This document shows positions 23,973 to 33,279 of a DNA stretch of 64,000 nt, in pieces. The notes under the pieces are model-generated. The model saw nothing but the letters and a program-made list of their open reading frames with translations, did not search any database and was not told the DNA's origin. A program made the position numbers and the translations under genes. The stretch comes from Candidatus Melainabacteria bacterium. GTDB taxonomy: Bacteria > Cyanobacteriota > Vampirovibrionia > Obscuribacterales > Obscuribacteraceae. The stretch covers positions 1 to 64,000 of the forward strand of contig JACRFZ010000070.1 of NCBI GenBank assembly GCA_016212515.1, given 5' to 3'. Each line of letters starts with the position of its first letter. The stretch's first letter is position 1.

Positions 23973-26432
23973 TTATAGTTCGATTTCGGCTTGTAGTTTT
24001 ACAGCGCCTTTCTTCAGCCTTTGCAGGGGCACCACGACATTGTTTTCGGCACCGCCGGAACTGACCAGGCGAGCCTGGTTGAGCCTGGCTACATCGGGGG
24101 AAAGGTTGACCACTTTTACTGGTACCTTGCTGGCAGTTCCCAACACTTTTACGACAATTTTATTGGCATTGTTCTCTTTGCTGTCGCTTTGCACTTCGGC
24201 GGCGGCATATTCAAAGGGAATCGGATTACTGCGCATGCCTTCGGTGGAAACCACAAGGGTGTGTAGTCCGGGGCTGAGTTTCACTTCTTCCGGTATGGCA
24301 AATTTGAGTTGTACCGGCGAGGCGGCAATAATTTTACCGTCCATGGCACCATCGATGATGACACGGTTATTGTGGGCGATACCGTCGAAGTTGTGTCCGT
24401 CTACTACCATCCAGGGCACGCCTGCAGTCAGGGGGGTGGTCTTATCCAGTTTGGGCGGAGTAGCGACTGCTTTGCCGAAGGAGAGGGGATGCAGCACCTC
24501 CACCACAAAGGGCATGTCGTAGGGGCGAGCAGTCAGGGATATATTGAGGGAACGTCCCGGGCTGGCATCTTCGGGAATTTGATAGACCGCCTGACCATTT
24601 TGATCGGTGATCAGGGAGACGCCGTTGAAACTCAGTTCGACATTAGACTCTGCTGTTTTCTTGTCGTCGAGAATGGCCACTGTCAGGTACTGACCGGCCA
24701 GGGCCCGCTCGGGAAGCTGCAAGACGGCGGTAGAACGCGGCAGGCGCGGACCGGTCGCTTGCTCCGGCTGAACTTGCTGAACTTGCTGAACGGGATGAAC
24801 CGGTTGAACCGGTTGAACAGAATTATTGATCGGGGCGGTGCTTGTCCTGGGAGTGCTGGGGGCGGCCACGGCTATTTGCCGGCTGACGGAATTTTCAATT
24901 TTCTTTTCCGAAAGAGGCTTCTCTTTCGGGGCGACCGCGGCCTCATCGGCTACTTTTGCTTCTCCATCATCGCCGACGGCAGCTGTTTCTTGTTTCTCCG
25001 CTGCCTTTGCTTTAGCAACTTTCGCCACCGGCTTTTCATCGACTTCCGTGGCGTCCGTCGTTTCTTGTGTTTCTTCCTCGGCAGGCTTTTCTACAACCTT
25101 TTTAACGACCTTTTTGACAGGCGTCTTAGCAGGCTTATCCTCATCGCCGCCACTGCCCTCAGGATAAAGAGCAGCTTCCGTCAGGCTGGCCAGTTTTTGC
25201 CTGCTTTGCCTCTGTAGGTTTGTGAGCATTACCAGCTCATAGTGCCTGCGATAGCTATTGGTGAGCAGCGGCGGCAGGGCTAACGGTTTTTTTTTTGCAT
25301 CGCCGTTTGTCTGGGCGACCGAATCTGCTGGTTGTGGGGTATTGGCCGCTTCGCCGCTCTGCCTGGTTTCCGCTTCCGGGCGTTTGATGCAACCGGCTTC
25401 CACCGCTACTTTGTCCAGTTTACCGAGCCAGAAGGTGACATTACCCTGGCTTTGAATGTCGAAGCCGCTTTCTACAGGTGAGCGCGCCGTTATTACCACC
25501 AGAAATTCATTCACCGGTTTGCCGTCCGGCGCCTGCCGGTCGCTGCAATCTCCGGCGATGGTCAGGGTCATCAAGCCGCCGATGCGCTTGGCCCAGATGG
25601 CCGAGAGCGAGCCGTGGAATTTCTCGCTCACTTCTACATCGCCGGAGGACCAGGCTTCAGCAGTCAATCTTGTGCGAGCTTTGCCTTCGTCTTCTCTGGC
25701 CAGAATTCGGTTGGCTATTACTTTCGGATCCTTGAGAGCTTTATCGAGCACTTCCTGAGCCAGGGCCAGTACGAACTTTTCATTGGGATCTTCAATGGCT
25801 TTGATTTCTTCGGAGTCTTTCAAAGAGCGGTTTAGATCGTGCAGAACACTGATGAGTGCTTTGTCCGGTGTGAACTCCGGCAGTTTTTCCGGCTCTTTAG
25901 CGGCTGCCTTCTCTTCTACTTTCTGAGCCGGCTCTGGTTTAGCGGCGGCACTTTCAGCCTTCTTCTCTTCCCTGGGGGACGCTTCCTTGCTTTCAGCTTC
26001 TACTTGCGCTTCCTTGCCGAAGCCGAAGAAACCCTTTTTAGATTGTTTAGCGCTTTTGGCGCTCTTACGATCTTTCTCTTCTTTTTGAGCGGTCTCTTTC
26101 TCTGCTTTCTCTTCTTTTTTAGAGCGACCTTTGGCTGATTTTTCAGACTTGTCGGTCTTCTCGGCTTTGTCGGTCTTTTCAGCCTTCTCGGCTTTCTCTT
26201 CCCGGGCTGTTTTTTCTACTTTCTCTTTCGATTTTTCGGACTTTTCTTTTTTGCCGGTGCTTTTACTTTCTTCATCCTTGGGCTCTTCCGCCTTTTTTGC
26301 AAGCAGCAGTTCCGGCTTGCTCTTAGCCTCAGCGCCGGTGAGGGGGCAGCTCAGTGAGAGGCAGAGGGACATCAGTGCAAGCACCAAGGATAGCTTCTTG
26401 TTTCCGGCCTTTGCGGCTCTGTCCAGGTTCAT
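23973..26432 (-). CDS. large secreted low-complexity protein with Ig/IPT-like C-terminus
   Basis: An 819-residue protein with a signal peptide (LSLVLALMSLCLSLSCPLTGAEA). Residues about 45-165 are an extreme Lys/Glu/Ser stretch built from repeats of AEKTDKAEKTDKSEK type. A folded region (about 180-330) and a Pro/Val/Gln repeat (PVQPVHPVQQVQQVQP, about 545-560) follow. The C-terminus contains beta-sandwich-like segments (TPLTAGVPWMVVDGHNFDG and later SPGLHTLVVSTEGMRSNPIPFEY) like IPT/TIG domains. The role could be structural or adhesive at the cell surface; the function is not recognisable. The start has GAGGA upstream. It follows the terminator of the preceding gene and probably begins the hemL-kdpDE-like transcript. 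Confidence 0.7.
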   Translation of the reverse strand: MNLDRAAKAGNKKLSLVLALMSLCLSLSCPLTGAEAKSKPELLLAKKAEEPKDEESKSTGKKEKSEKSKEKVEKTAREEKAEKAEKTDKAEKTDKSEKSAKGRSKKEEKAEKETAQKEEKDRKSAKSAKQSKKGFFGFGKEAQVEAESKEASPREEKKAESAAAKPEPAQKVEEKAAAKEPEKLPEFTPDKALISVLHDLNRSLKDSEEIKAIEDPNEKFVLALAQEVLDKALKDPKVIANRILAREDEGKARTRLTAEAWSSGDVEVSEKFHGSLSAIWAKRIGGLMTLTIAGDCSDRQAPDGKPVNEFLVVITARSPVESGFDIQSQGNVTFWLGKLDKVAVEAGCIKRPEAETRQSGEAANTPQPADSVAQTNGDAKKKPLALPPLLTNSYRRHYELVMLTNLQRQSRQKLASLTEAALYPEGSGGDEDKPAKTPVKKVVKKVVEKPAEEETQETTDATEVDEKPVAKVAKAKAAEKQETAAVGDDGEAKVADEAAVAPKEKPLSEKKIENSVSRQIAVAAPSTPRTSTAPINNSVQPVQPVHPVQQVQQVQPEQATGPRLPRSTAVLQLPERALAGQYLTVAILDDKKTAESNVELSFNGVSLITDQNGQAVYQIPEDASPGRSLNISLTARPYDMPFVVEVLHPLSFGKAVATPPKLDKTTPLTAGVPWMVVDGHNFDGIAHNNRVIIDGAMDGKIIAASPVQLKFAIPEEVKLSPGLHTLVVSTEGMRSNPIPFEYAAAEVQSDSKENNANKIVVKVLGTASKVPVKVVNLSPDVARLNQARLVSSGGAENNVVVPLQRLKKGAVKLQAEIEL

Positions 26433-26491
26433 TTCGTTCCTCTTTCACTGTTGCCAAGAAATATGTTTTCATTCAACAAGAGGATTTTACT

Positions 26492-26535
26492 AAAAAAAGC
26501 CGCTGCAGCGCATAGACTCAGGCTTTCCAAGCGGC
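26492..26535 (-). terminator. intrinsic terminator after the 456-residue secreted protein
   Basis: On the minus strand GCCGCT (26535-26530) pairs with AGCGGC (26504-26499), followed by seven T (26498-26492). The loop is 25 bases with possible inner pairing. It lies just past the stop at 26546 and separates two transcription units. Confidence 0.65.
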
Positions 26536-26545
26536 AGAAAGCTGT

Positions 26546-27916
26546 TTATTTCTTGCCTTTGGCGCCGGCAATTAGCTGCGAATCACTGATAGTCCAGGAA
26601 TTACCTGATTTTTCCAGGGTGTAATTGACGTTGTAGGAGTCTTCCGATTCTTTCATGACCTGCTTAGTGGCTTCGTCCACGAGTTTGCTCAGTTCCTTGA
26701 CACGAGCCGTTACCAGGTAGCGGGGCGGGGCGGCTGAAAGCTGCTGGTATTTATCCACGGTCACACCCCTGGGTACCATGTCGTAATACTTCTTGTTGTC
26801 CACAAGCCATTTGATACCGTCTTTCTGCCGGCCCAGGGCGCGGCCTGAAAGATACTTGCTTAATTCTTCCGTCTGCCTCTCTTTCAAGGCATCTTTCTTG
26901 TGATTTTGCCAGGAGCGCAGGGTCTCCTGTAATTCCTGCTTGAGGCTGTCCTGGCTTGCCGTTTCAGGCTTTCTTACTTCTTCCAGGGGAGTGGCTTTGG
27001 CGGGAGTAGTCGGTGGTTTGACAGTGGTGGTTTTCGTCGGCGGCAATTTCACCGGCGTGCTCAGGGTCTTGCTTGGAGCTGGTTTTACCTTGGCAGCGGC
27101 TTGCGGTTCTTTTTCCGGTTCGGTTTCAATGTGTCTGCTTTCACCGGCTGAACTGAGGGCGATGAGGCTCTCTCCGACAGCTTCTTCGCCTCGCTTGTGA
27201 ATTTCTATCAGGTAGGCATGAGCGCCGTCGCTGGTAGTATTCTTCAGGTTGATGGCATAAGGTCCGCTGGTGGTGCTGATGGAAGCCTGGCTCTCTTTCT
27301 GGGATAGGTGCTGTTTGTTCTTTTCCAGAAAGGCGTTGAACTCGGCGATGCGCTTGTTTTTTGCCCCGAGGGCTTCCAACATATAGGCGGTGGCCATTTG
27401 CAAGTTGAGAAGGCTCTGCGCATCATGGTTTTGACCAACTAAAAGCAATTCGGCTCGGGTCAATTTGTCGCCTTCCTGGCGGTAATGCAATTTGTTTTCC
27501 TGGGGATCTTCCATGCGCCCTTCGCTCTGCCCTTGAAAGGGTCCGATGCCGGGCCAACAGGAAGTTTTTACCAGTTCGCTTTCTTTGAAATTGGCGATAG
27601 TACAAAGGGGGGATTCTGATCTGGTGGTCTCAGCCGGGCTTGTATCAAGGGGAATCGGCTTGCCTGTTTCAGTTGGTGTTACGGCTCCGGCATCTCCCAG
27701 GTCGGACATCTTGGCTTTTGTTTCCGACTTCGACTTCTTGCTGCTTTCCGTCTTTTTGTTTTTATCGGTCTTGCCGGCCTCTTCCGACCACATAGACTCA
27801 AGGGAAGAGCCGTCTTCCGCCGTTTCGCTTGTCTGGCAGAAGACCGGAACTTGAAGCATGAGGGTCTGGCTGAGGCTCATACTGAGAGCCAACATATGCA
27901 GTTTCCGTATTCTCAT
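26546..27916 (-). CDS. secreted protein of unknown function with C-terminal NTF2-like segment
   Basis: About 456 residues. The ATG at 27916 gives a normal signal peptide (MRIRKLHMLALSMSLSQTLM, cleavage near FCQ); an ATG six codons earlier is possible. The middle is low in complexity, with Lys/Ser-rich and Pro/Thr/Lys-rich linkers (TTKPP-like runs about residues 280-310). The last 120 residues (SWQNHKKDALKER to YTLEKSGNSWTISDSQL) resemble the end of a SnoaL/NTF2-like fold by pattern only. It follows the SAHH-like gene by about 100 bases and ends in a terminator. It resembles the next gene in design but I see no direct homology. Confidence 0.65.
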   Translation of the reverse strand: MRIRKLHMLALSMSLSQTLMLQVPVFCQTSETAEDGSSLESMWSEEAGKTDKNKKTESSKKSKSETKAKMSDLGDAGAVTPTETGKPIPLDTSPAETTRSESPLCTIANFKESELVKTSCWPGIGPFQGQSEGRMEDPQENKLHYRQEGDKLTRAELLLVGQNHDAQSLLNLQMATAYMLEALGAKNKRIAEFNAFLEKNKQHLSQKESQASISTTSGPYAINLKNTTSDGAHAYLIEIHKRGEEAVGESLIALSSAGESRHIETEPEKEPQAAAKVKPAPSKTLSTPVKLPPTKTTTVKPPTTPAKATPLEEVRKPETASQDSLKQELQETLRSWQNHKKDALKERQTEELSKYLSGRALGRQKDGIKWLVDNKKYYDMVPRGVTVDKYQQLSAAPPRYLVTARVKELSKLVDEATKQVMKESEDSYNVNYTLEKSGNSWTISDSQLIAGAKGKK

Positions 27917-28014
27917 GATCTCGTTTAGCTCCATTTAACGGTCTTGCTCCGGAATTCGGCAAAATTACCGCCCCATGAGGCGTTACTCTGCAGCCACTGC
28001 CGGTGCCAGTACAT

Positions 28015-29229
28015 TTAAGCATAAAATTGATATCCGAGGGCATCTAGTGCGATTCTTGCCGCCAAAGTCTCAACATCCGGCGGCAGGGAGCGTTCGCCCG
28101 TGATTCCGCTTGGCAATCGCTCCTCTTTTCCTGGGCGGCAGTGGGAGGCTATGTAGTCCCAGGTAAGAATCTCCGTGGTCATATGCAACATGGTGGGGGC
28201 GTCCGAGCCCGTGAGTAGGGCTACATTGCAGGGGTTGCCGCCGGTGAGAAGTGAAATGCGGCGGCTGCCGGGCTTCTCGCCTGCCGGCTTGGGCACTTTC
28301 AAGTGATACTCAGTGAGACCATTACTTTTTTCTACTTTACGTTCACAGAGGCTTTCCAGTACTTGTGGCGACACCTCGCTACTGAGATGTCCGACATTGG
28401 CAATCAGGAGTTTATCGGCGGCCATTAGAAAGTGCTCCCTGTCGAGGAGCCCGGCCTTGCCTGTGGCGGTAACAAGAATGCGGCTGCTCTCCAGGGCTTG
28501 CTCCAGGGTTTTCAACCCGTAACCATCGAAATGGGCTAAGAGGCTGGCCACCGGATCGATTTCCACCACTGCCACCCGGGCACCGCTTGCTTTCAAGTAG
28601 TGGGCGCAACCGGCTCCGACCTTACCATAGCCCACTACTGCTACCTGGGTTTGCGGTGCCAGAGCATCATGCAATTTGAGCGCTTCCAACAGCCCGTCGC
28701 CCACTCCGTGGAAATTTTCGATGAGTGATTTTATCTGACCGTCATTGATGTTGAAGACTGGAAAGCCGAAGCTTCGGCTGCAAGTTCTTAACTTGCTGAT
28801 ACCGGATGTGGTGATTTCGCTGGCGCCCATTATGTCGGGGCAGGCCTCATGCGGCAAGCTACTCAAATAGGTTGGAATCAGGACAAAACCGGTGTCTGCC
28901 AGAATATCAGGCTTAGAGGCCAATGCCTGGACGGCACTGTTTTCGCCCAGGAATACCTGGCCCATCTTCTGCAGATTTTCCACTGCTTCCATCTGGGTGG
29001 TGGCAGGGTTGCATTCGCTCAAAACTAATTCGGCACCGGCCGCTACCACGGCTCTGGCTGCCAGTTCCGTCAGGAGAGTCAGGTGACAGTGCCAGGCAAT
29101 AGTTTTGCCCTTGAGGGAGCCGCTTGCCTGGAGGGCGGCAGTCAAACGGCTGACAATCGGAAAATCGGGATCTTCCTGGTTTCGAGGTCGGGCCGGGTTC
29201 TCAAGCCGGGTTCCATCAGTCTCGTTCAC
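28015..29229 (-). CDS. S-adenosylhomocysteinase-like NAD-binding protein
   Basis: A 404-residue protein with the general plan of AdoHcy hydrolase but strongly diverged. An N-terminal substrate-type region has ECNPATTQMEAVENL where SAHH has a STQD segment, and NINDGQIKSLIENFHG keeps the lysine but replaces the aspartate of the SAHH site with glutamate. It then has the NAD-binding GYGKVGAGCAHYL, followed by ATGKAGLLDREHFLM and LLIANVGHL. The family's C-terminal lysine/tyrosine tail is missing. It may act on a related thioether, or have only a regulatory NAD-binding role. The GTG start at 29229 has AGGAGG five bases upstream. It lies 24 bases after maf in the kinase operon. Confidence 0.75.
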   Translation of the reverse strand: MNETDGTRLENPARPRNQEDPDFPIVSRLTAALQASGSLKGKTIAWHCHLTLLTELAARAVVAAGAELVLSECNPATTQMEAVENLQKMGQVFLGENSAVQALASKPDILADTGFVLIPTYLSSLPHEACPDIMGASEITTSGISKLRTCSRSFGFPVFNINDGQIKSLIENFHGVGDGLLEALKLHDALAPQTQVAVVGYGKVGAGCAHYLKASGARVAVVEIDPVASLLAHFDGYGLKTLEQALESSRILVTATGKAGLLDREHFLMAADKLLIANVGHLSSEVSPQVLESLCERKVEKSNGLTEYHLKVPKPAGEKPGSRRISLLTGGNPCNVALLTGSDAPTMLHMTTEILTWDYIASHCRPGKEERLPSGITGERSLPPDVETLAARIALDALGYQFYA

Positions 29230-29253
29230 AAGACCTCCTGCTTACTTCCTTTT

Positions 29254-29904
29254 CTAAAGACCCATAACCTTGACGCCGATACGGCGCAGTAATGCCACCA
29301 CTAACGGTACCGGCAGTCCGATCACGTTGGCGGCGCAGCCGTCGATTTTTTCCACCAGGAAGGCCCCGATACCCTGCAGTGCATAAGCGCCGGCTTTGTC
29401 CATGGGCTCACCGGTGTCCACATAGCTTATGATTTCTTCTTCTTGCAGATTGCGGAAATAGACGGTCGTGGCACCACATTCCCGGTAGTGTTCTTCTTTG
29501 CCGTTCTTGAGATTGATTAGATGCACGCCGGTGAAAACTTGATGGGGCTTGCCTGCTAACTGTTTAAGCATGTCGATGGCCTGCTCGCGGTTTTGTGGCT
29601 TGCCCAGAACCTCTTCTCCGTCTGCCACGAGAGTGTCGGCGGCAATGATTATGAGATCAAGCTGGGCGCCTGGGTCACCTTGCTGCCGCAGTTTTTCTAG
29701 AATGGCAGCGGCTTTGTTTGCTGAAAGCTCTTGCACGGCCTGCTGCGGAGAGACGCCGGGCTCTACCGTTTCATCTATGTCGGCCGGCTCAACTTCGAAG
29801 GTGAGGGCAAGATTATTCATGAGTTGAATACGTCTTGGCGAAGCCGAGGCTAAGATGAGGCGTCTGTCTTGTGTTGATTGAGCCGATCGGTCAGCGGTAT
29901 TCAT
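29254..29904 (-). CDS. maf: Maf-family nucleoside triphosphate pyrophosphatase
   Basis: A 216-residue house-cleaning enzyme that hydrolyses non-canonical or pyrimidine NTPs to monophosphates. It has the N-terminal LILASASPRRIQLMNNL, the catalytic segment IIAADTLVADGEEVLGKP and GKPHQVFTGVHLI, as well as YVDTGEPMDKAGAYALQG near the C-terminus, all diagnostic. The ATG overlaps the TGA of the kinase gene as ATGA, so expression is tied to the kinase. About 15 extra residues precede the usual start. Confidence 0.93.
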   Translation of the reverse strand: MNTADRSAQSTQDRRLILASASPRRIQLMNNLALTFEVEPADIDETVEPGVSPQQAVQELSANKAAAILEKLRQQGDPGAQLDLIIIAADTLVADGEEVLGKPQNREQAIDMLKQLAGKPHQVFTGVHLINLKNGKEEHYRECGATTVYFRNLQEEEIISYVDTGEPMDKAGAYALQGIGAFLVEKIDGCAANVIGLPVPLVVALLRRIGVKVMGL

Positions 29905-32084
29905 ATGTGTTTTCCTGGGGAGCTCTCCTGGGCCAACTTCAAAATCTGCACGCGTTTGCCGCCGCGGTCGGCAACGAAGACGAGTCCGAAGTCTCGATCG
30001 ATGGCGATATCGGAAGGAGTAGTGAGTACCTCATCTCGGGGCGTATCCGGCCCGGCAGCACCATAGTTGTACAGGAAACCGCCGCCGGTATCGAAGACCG
30101 CCAGGCGATTATTGAAGGAGTCGCAGACATAAATGCGGTCGAATTTGTCCACGGCTACTGATCTGGGAATGTTCAGAAGTCCGTCTGTGCTTCCTTTTTG
30201 ACCGAACTGTTTGACCACTTGCCCTTGTTTATTGAAGACGAAGATGCGAGAGGCGCCGTAGTCGGCTAGATAGATTTGATTGAGTCTGTCTACGCAGAGT
30301 CCTGCCGGCAGCCGCAATTCCATGGCTTCGGCACTGCGTGTGCCGTCATGGCCGGCAGTAGAATAGGAGGAGGCATAAGGGGAGCCATAGGAAGAGCCCG
30401 AGCGCCTCTGCCCCAGATCGGACTTGGTACTGATGGAGCGCAGCCAGACTCCGGTTTCAGGCTGAAATACCTGGATGCAGGAATTGGCGGAGTCGGAGAT
30501 ATAGAGCAGACCGCTGGTATCAAATGTGATACCGGCAATGCCGGAGTCGGCTGCCTGGATATTGCGGAACTCGCTAAGAAAATAGCCTTTGCCGTCGAAG
30601 ATGCGAATGTACTGGTCGCTGGCGTCGCAGACGTAGAGACGACCCTTCATGTCAAAACAAAGACCACCAGGTCTGGTGAGCTTGCCGCACTTGGTGCGGC
30701 TGGTATCATTGGCGGTGTTATTTCTGCCGCCGCCCTGTGCGGAAGTGGGCGGCGGTTGATGTTGTACTTCGAAGAGCCAGCGCAGTGTGCCTTCTAAATT
30801 GCTGCCGTCATAGCTGAATACATTTATGGTGCGGGCGGCGGCATCGGCAACGGCCAGTCGACCCGAATGGCAGGCCAGTACGGCCGGCTCTAGAAAAGGT
30901 TTGGCCTTGCCCGGCAAAGCGTTGTAAGCGTTTTGATTGGCAAGAGTGGTAACCAGAGTTAAGGATTCGGGATGCCTCTGACTTTTGCGTGAGGCCACCG
31001 GTACTTCCGCAAAAAGAGCCGGCGGTTTTTGTTTGAAACTTTCTTTCGGGTCCGGACCTTCCGTTTGTGTGGCCATGTCGAAGGCGGCCTGACCGGCATT
31101 GGTAGGAGCCAGTGGTGCTTCCACAACCGTGGAGGCTTCGAAATCTACCGAGGTAACCCCGAACTGGGTCTTATTCGGCATGAATGGTGCCAGATCGGCT
31201 CCCGCCAGGCTGGTTTCTCTGGCTGGTGCCAGGATCGGGCTGGCCTGGCGCAGGTCTTGCGGAACATGGGACTCGAAGTCTTTGACAAACTCTTGCACTG
31301 AGCGATAGCGTTCCTTTGGCTTCTTGCGCATGGCTCTGGCTACGGCACTGGAGATGCCTGGCGGTATCTCGCCGCCTATGTGCAGCGGAATTTCTTCTTG
31401 CGAAATTATTTTCACGATGGTGGCGGCGATACCATCAGCGGTGAAGGGCAGGCTGCCGGAGAGGGCTTCGTATGCCACTACCCCGAGTGAAAATATATCG
31501 GCCCTGTGATCTACGCTTTTGGCGTCTTGCAACTGCTCGGGCGAGACATAGGCCAGGGTGCCCATCATGATGCCGGTTTTGGTTAGATTGGCGTCTTCGA
31601 ATTCCGCCGCTCTGGCAATGCCGAAGTCGGTCAGTTTGACCGTGCCGTTGCGTAGAATAAAGATGTTGTCCGGTTTGACATCCCGGTGCACGATACTCAT
31701 GGAATGGGCGAAGGACAGGGCCTCGCCCACCTGACTCAAAATGGGCAGGAAATTACTGAGCGGCATCTTTCCGCCCCGCCTGAGCAGATCCTTCCGCAGG
31801 CTTTCCCCGTCCAGGTACTCCATGACGTAGAAATAGCTGCCTTCTGAAAGCGAGACATCTAGCACATCCACAATATTGGGATGCTTCAATTTGGCGATGG
31901 TGTGAGCTTCTCGAACAAAGCGATCTTTGAATTCATCGCGCTTTTCCGGTCCGATGTTCTCGAGAACCAGTTTCTTGATGGCGACGATTTTTTCACTTAC
32001 CGGGTCTATGGCTCGGTAGACAATTCCCATGCCTCCCCGGCCGATTTCGCCGAGCAGCTCATAGCGCCCGCAAGGTCCTCTCAT
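29901..32084 (-). CDS. Ser/Thr protein kinase with C-terminal NHL repeats
   Basis: A 727-residue Hanks-type kinase. The kinase domain (residues 7-270) has GEIGRGGMGIVYRA, the ATP lysine in VAIKKL, the catalytic VHRDVKPDNI, the DFGIA loop, SPEQ and a complete C-lobe. A linker of about 100 residues follows. From about 390 to the end there are at least five NHL-type beta-propeller repeats (RPGGLCFDMKGRLYVCDASD, IAGITFDTSGLLYISDSANS, LPAGLCVDRLNQIYLADYGA, IPRSVAVDKFDRIYVCDSFN, TPSDIAIDRDFGLVFVADRG). No membrane segment is visible, so it is probably cytoplasmic, unlike PknD-type receptors. It starts two bases after the FHA gene stops. Confidence 0.93.
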   Translation of the reverse strand: MRGPCGRYELLGEIGRGGMGIVYRAIDPVSEKIVAIKKLVLENIGPEKRDEFKDRFVREAHTIAKLKHPNIVDVLDVSLSEGSYFYVMEYLDGESLRKDLLRRGGKMPLSNFLPILSQVGEALSFAHSMSIVHRDVKPDNIFILRNGTVKLTDFGIARAAEFEDANLTKTGIMMGTLAYVSPEQLQDAKSVDHRADIFSLGVVAYEALSGSLPFTADGIAATIVKIISQEEIPLHIGGEIPPGISSAVARAMRKKPKERYRSVQEFVKDFESHVPQDLRQASPILAPARETSLAGADLAPFMPNKTQFGVTSVDFEASTVVEAPLAPTNAGQAAFDMATQTEGPDPKESFKQKPPALFAEVPVASRKSQRHPESLTLVTTLANQNAYNALPGKAKPFLEPAVLACHSGRLAVADAAARTINVFSYDGSNLEGTLRWLFEVQHQPPPTSAQGGGRNNTANDTSRTKCGKLTRPGGLCFDMKGRLYVCDASDQYIRIFDGKGYFLSEFRNIQAADSGIAGITFDTSGLLYISDSANSCIQVFQPETGVWLRSISTKSDLGQRRSGSSYGSPYASSYSTAGHDGTRSAEAMELRLPAGLCVDRLNQIYLADYGASRIFVFNKQGQVVKQFGQKGSTDGLLNIPRSVAVDKFDRIYVCDSFNNRLAVFDTGGGFLYNYGAAGPDTPRDEVLTTPSDIAIDRDFGLVFVADRGGKRVQILKLAQESSPGKHI

Positions 32085-32086
32085 GT

Positions 32087-32377
32087 TTATTCAACGACGA
32101 AAATGAGTTCGGTCTTGCCGAAAGTAAGGCGATCTCCCGGGGCAATCTGGCGACGCTCAGAGAGAATTTCTCCGTTCAAAAGAGTGCCGTTGGTGGAGCC
32201 CAGATCTTCTACCCAGTAAGCTCCCTGCATCTGCAATACCCAGGCGTGGTGCCTGGATACATAATGATCAGAGGCAATGGATATATTGTTGGTCTGGTCT
32301 CTTCCGATCTTGCTTACGGATTGGTTGAGGGGATGTCGTTCGTTAGTAAGTTTGTTGAAGAGAAATGCCGATCGCAT
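32087..32377 (-). CDS. stand-alone FHA-domain protein
   Basis: A 96-residue protein that is a single FHA domain, the phosphothreonine-binding fold. The conserved residues are present: GRDQTNNI (Gly-Arg), SRHHAWV (Ser, His), and STNGTLLNG (Asn, Gly). It reads the output of Ser/Thr kinases and links it to partner proteins. It sits between the PP2C gene (134-base gap) and the kinase (two-base gap) on the same strand. The short length means it needs a partner to do anything beyond binding. Confidence 0.93.
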   Translation of the reverse strand: MRSAFLFNKLTNERHPLNQSVSKIGRDQTNNISIASDHYVSRHHAWVLQMQGAYWVEDLGSTNGTLLNGEILSERRQIAPGDRLTFGKTELIFVVE

Positions 32378-32511
32378 CCTGTGAGCCCCTTGTCTCGAGT
32401 AGATCCTTCATGTTCGGTCGGTCTAATTCACTTCAAATTGTACCAAGCCCGGTAGCAGGGTATGTGCAATTTACTCGCCAGCCCCTGCTTCCAACCTGGT
32501 GAAACCGTACC

Positions 32512-33276
32512 CTATTTGGAGCCGTTATCCGAACTCTCGTCCAGGTACTTGACCACTACTACTGTGACGTTGTCCGGAGCATTTCCGTCGATGGTTTGCT
32601 TGACCAGTTCTTCGCAGACTGATTCAGGCTCCACTCCTGCTCCCAGTACATCCCCTATTTGCTCGTCGCGCAGAACCGTCGGCAGACCGTCGGAACAGAG
32701 CACGATCCAGTCCATGGGCTTCATTTCCAGAGGAGTATGGTCTATTTCGACCCGCTCTTCATGCCCCAGACAGCGGGTGATTAAATTCTTGTAAGGGTTG
32801 ATGCGCGCCTGTTCTTCAGTCAGTCGCCCGGCCCGGACCATTTCTTGCACGACGGAATGGTCGTTGGTAAGTAGTTTGATCTTGCCTTCCCGGTAGAGGT
32901 AAGCGCGAGAGTCGCCCACGTGGGCAATCTGCATGTAGTTGTCTTCGGATTGCACAGCCACCACGATGGTGGTGCCCATTCCTCGCACGCTCTGGTCTTC
33001 CTCGGCGGAGTTCCAGACGGCGCTGTTGGCTTCATTGACCGTCTTGGTCAACCAGACCTTAATTGCCTCTTTGTCGGTAGAGGGCGGGGCTGCTTCCTGC
33101 CATTGCTTTTCAACAGCATCCATAGCCAGCTTGCTGGCTCTGGCGCCGCCAACGGCTCCACCCATGCCGTCCGCTACGGCAAACACTCGGTTGTCCGGGC
33201 TTACGTAATAGTTGTCCTCGTTTCTCTGTCGCTGGCAACCCGCATCAGTTCGTGCCGCTGCACGCCATTTCAGCAT
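32512..33276 (-). CDS. PP2C-family Ser/Thr protein phosphatase
   Basis: A 254-residue metal-dependent phosphatase. The metal-binding motifs are all there: RNEDNYYV, ADGMGGAVGG, HVGDSRAYLYR, LCSDGL and DNVTVVVV. It is soluble, of the Stp/PrpC type that reverses Hanks-kinase phosphorylation. The ATG is four bases past the stop of the AarF/UbiB-like gene, so translation is coupled. With the FHA and kinase genes downstream it completes a kinase-phosphatase-reader set. Confidence 0.95.
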   Translation of the reverse strand: MLKWRAAARTDAGCQRQRNEDNYYVSPDNRVFAVADGMGGAVGGARASKLAMDAVEKQWQEAAPPSTDKEAIKVWLTKTVNEANSAVWNSAEEDQSVRGMGTTIVVAVQSEDNYMQIAHVGDSRAYLYREGKIKLLTNDHSVVQEMVRAGRLTEEQARINPYKNLITRCLGHEERVEIDHTPLEMKPMDWIVLCSDGLPTVLRDEQIGDVLGAGVEPESVCEELVKQTIDGNAPDNVTVVVVKYLDESSDNGSK

Positions 33277-33279
33277 TGT

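Noticed and set aside
24720..24810. short direct repeats as a possible CRISPR or tandem-repeat locus
   Set aside because: They are in frame within the secreted 819-residue protein and encode its PVQPV/QQVQ tract; there are no spacers.
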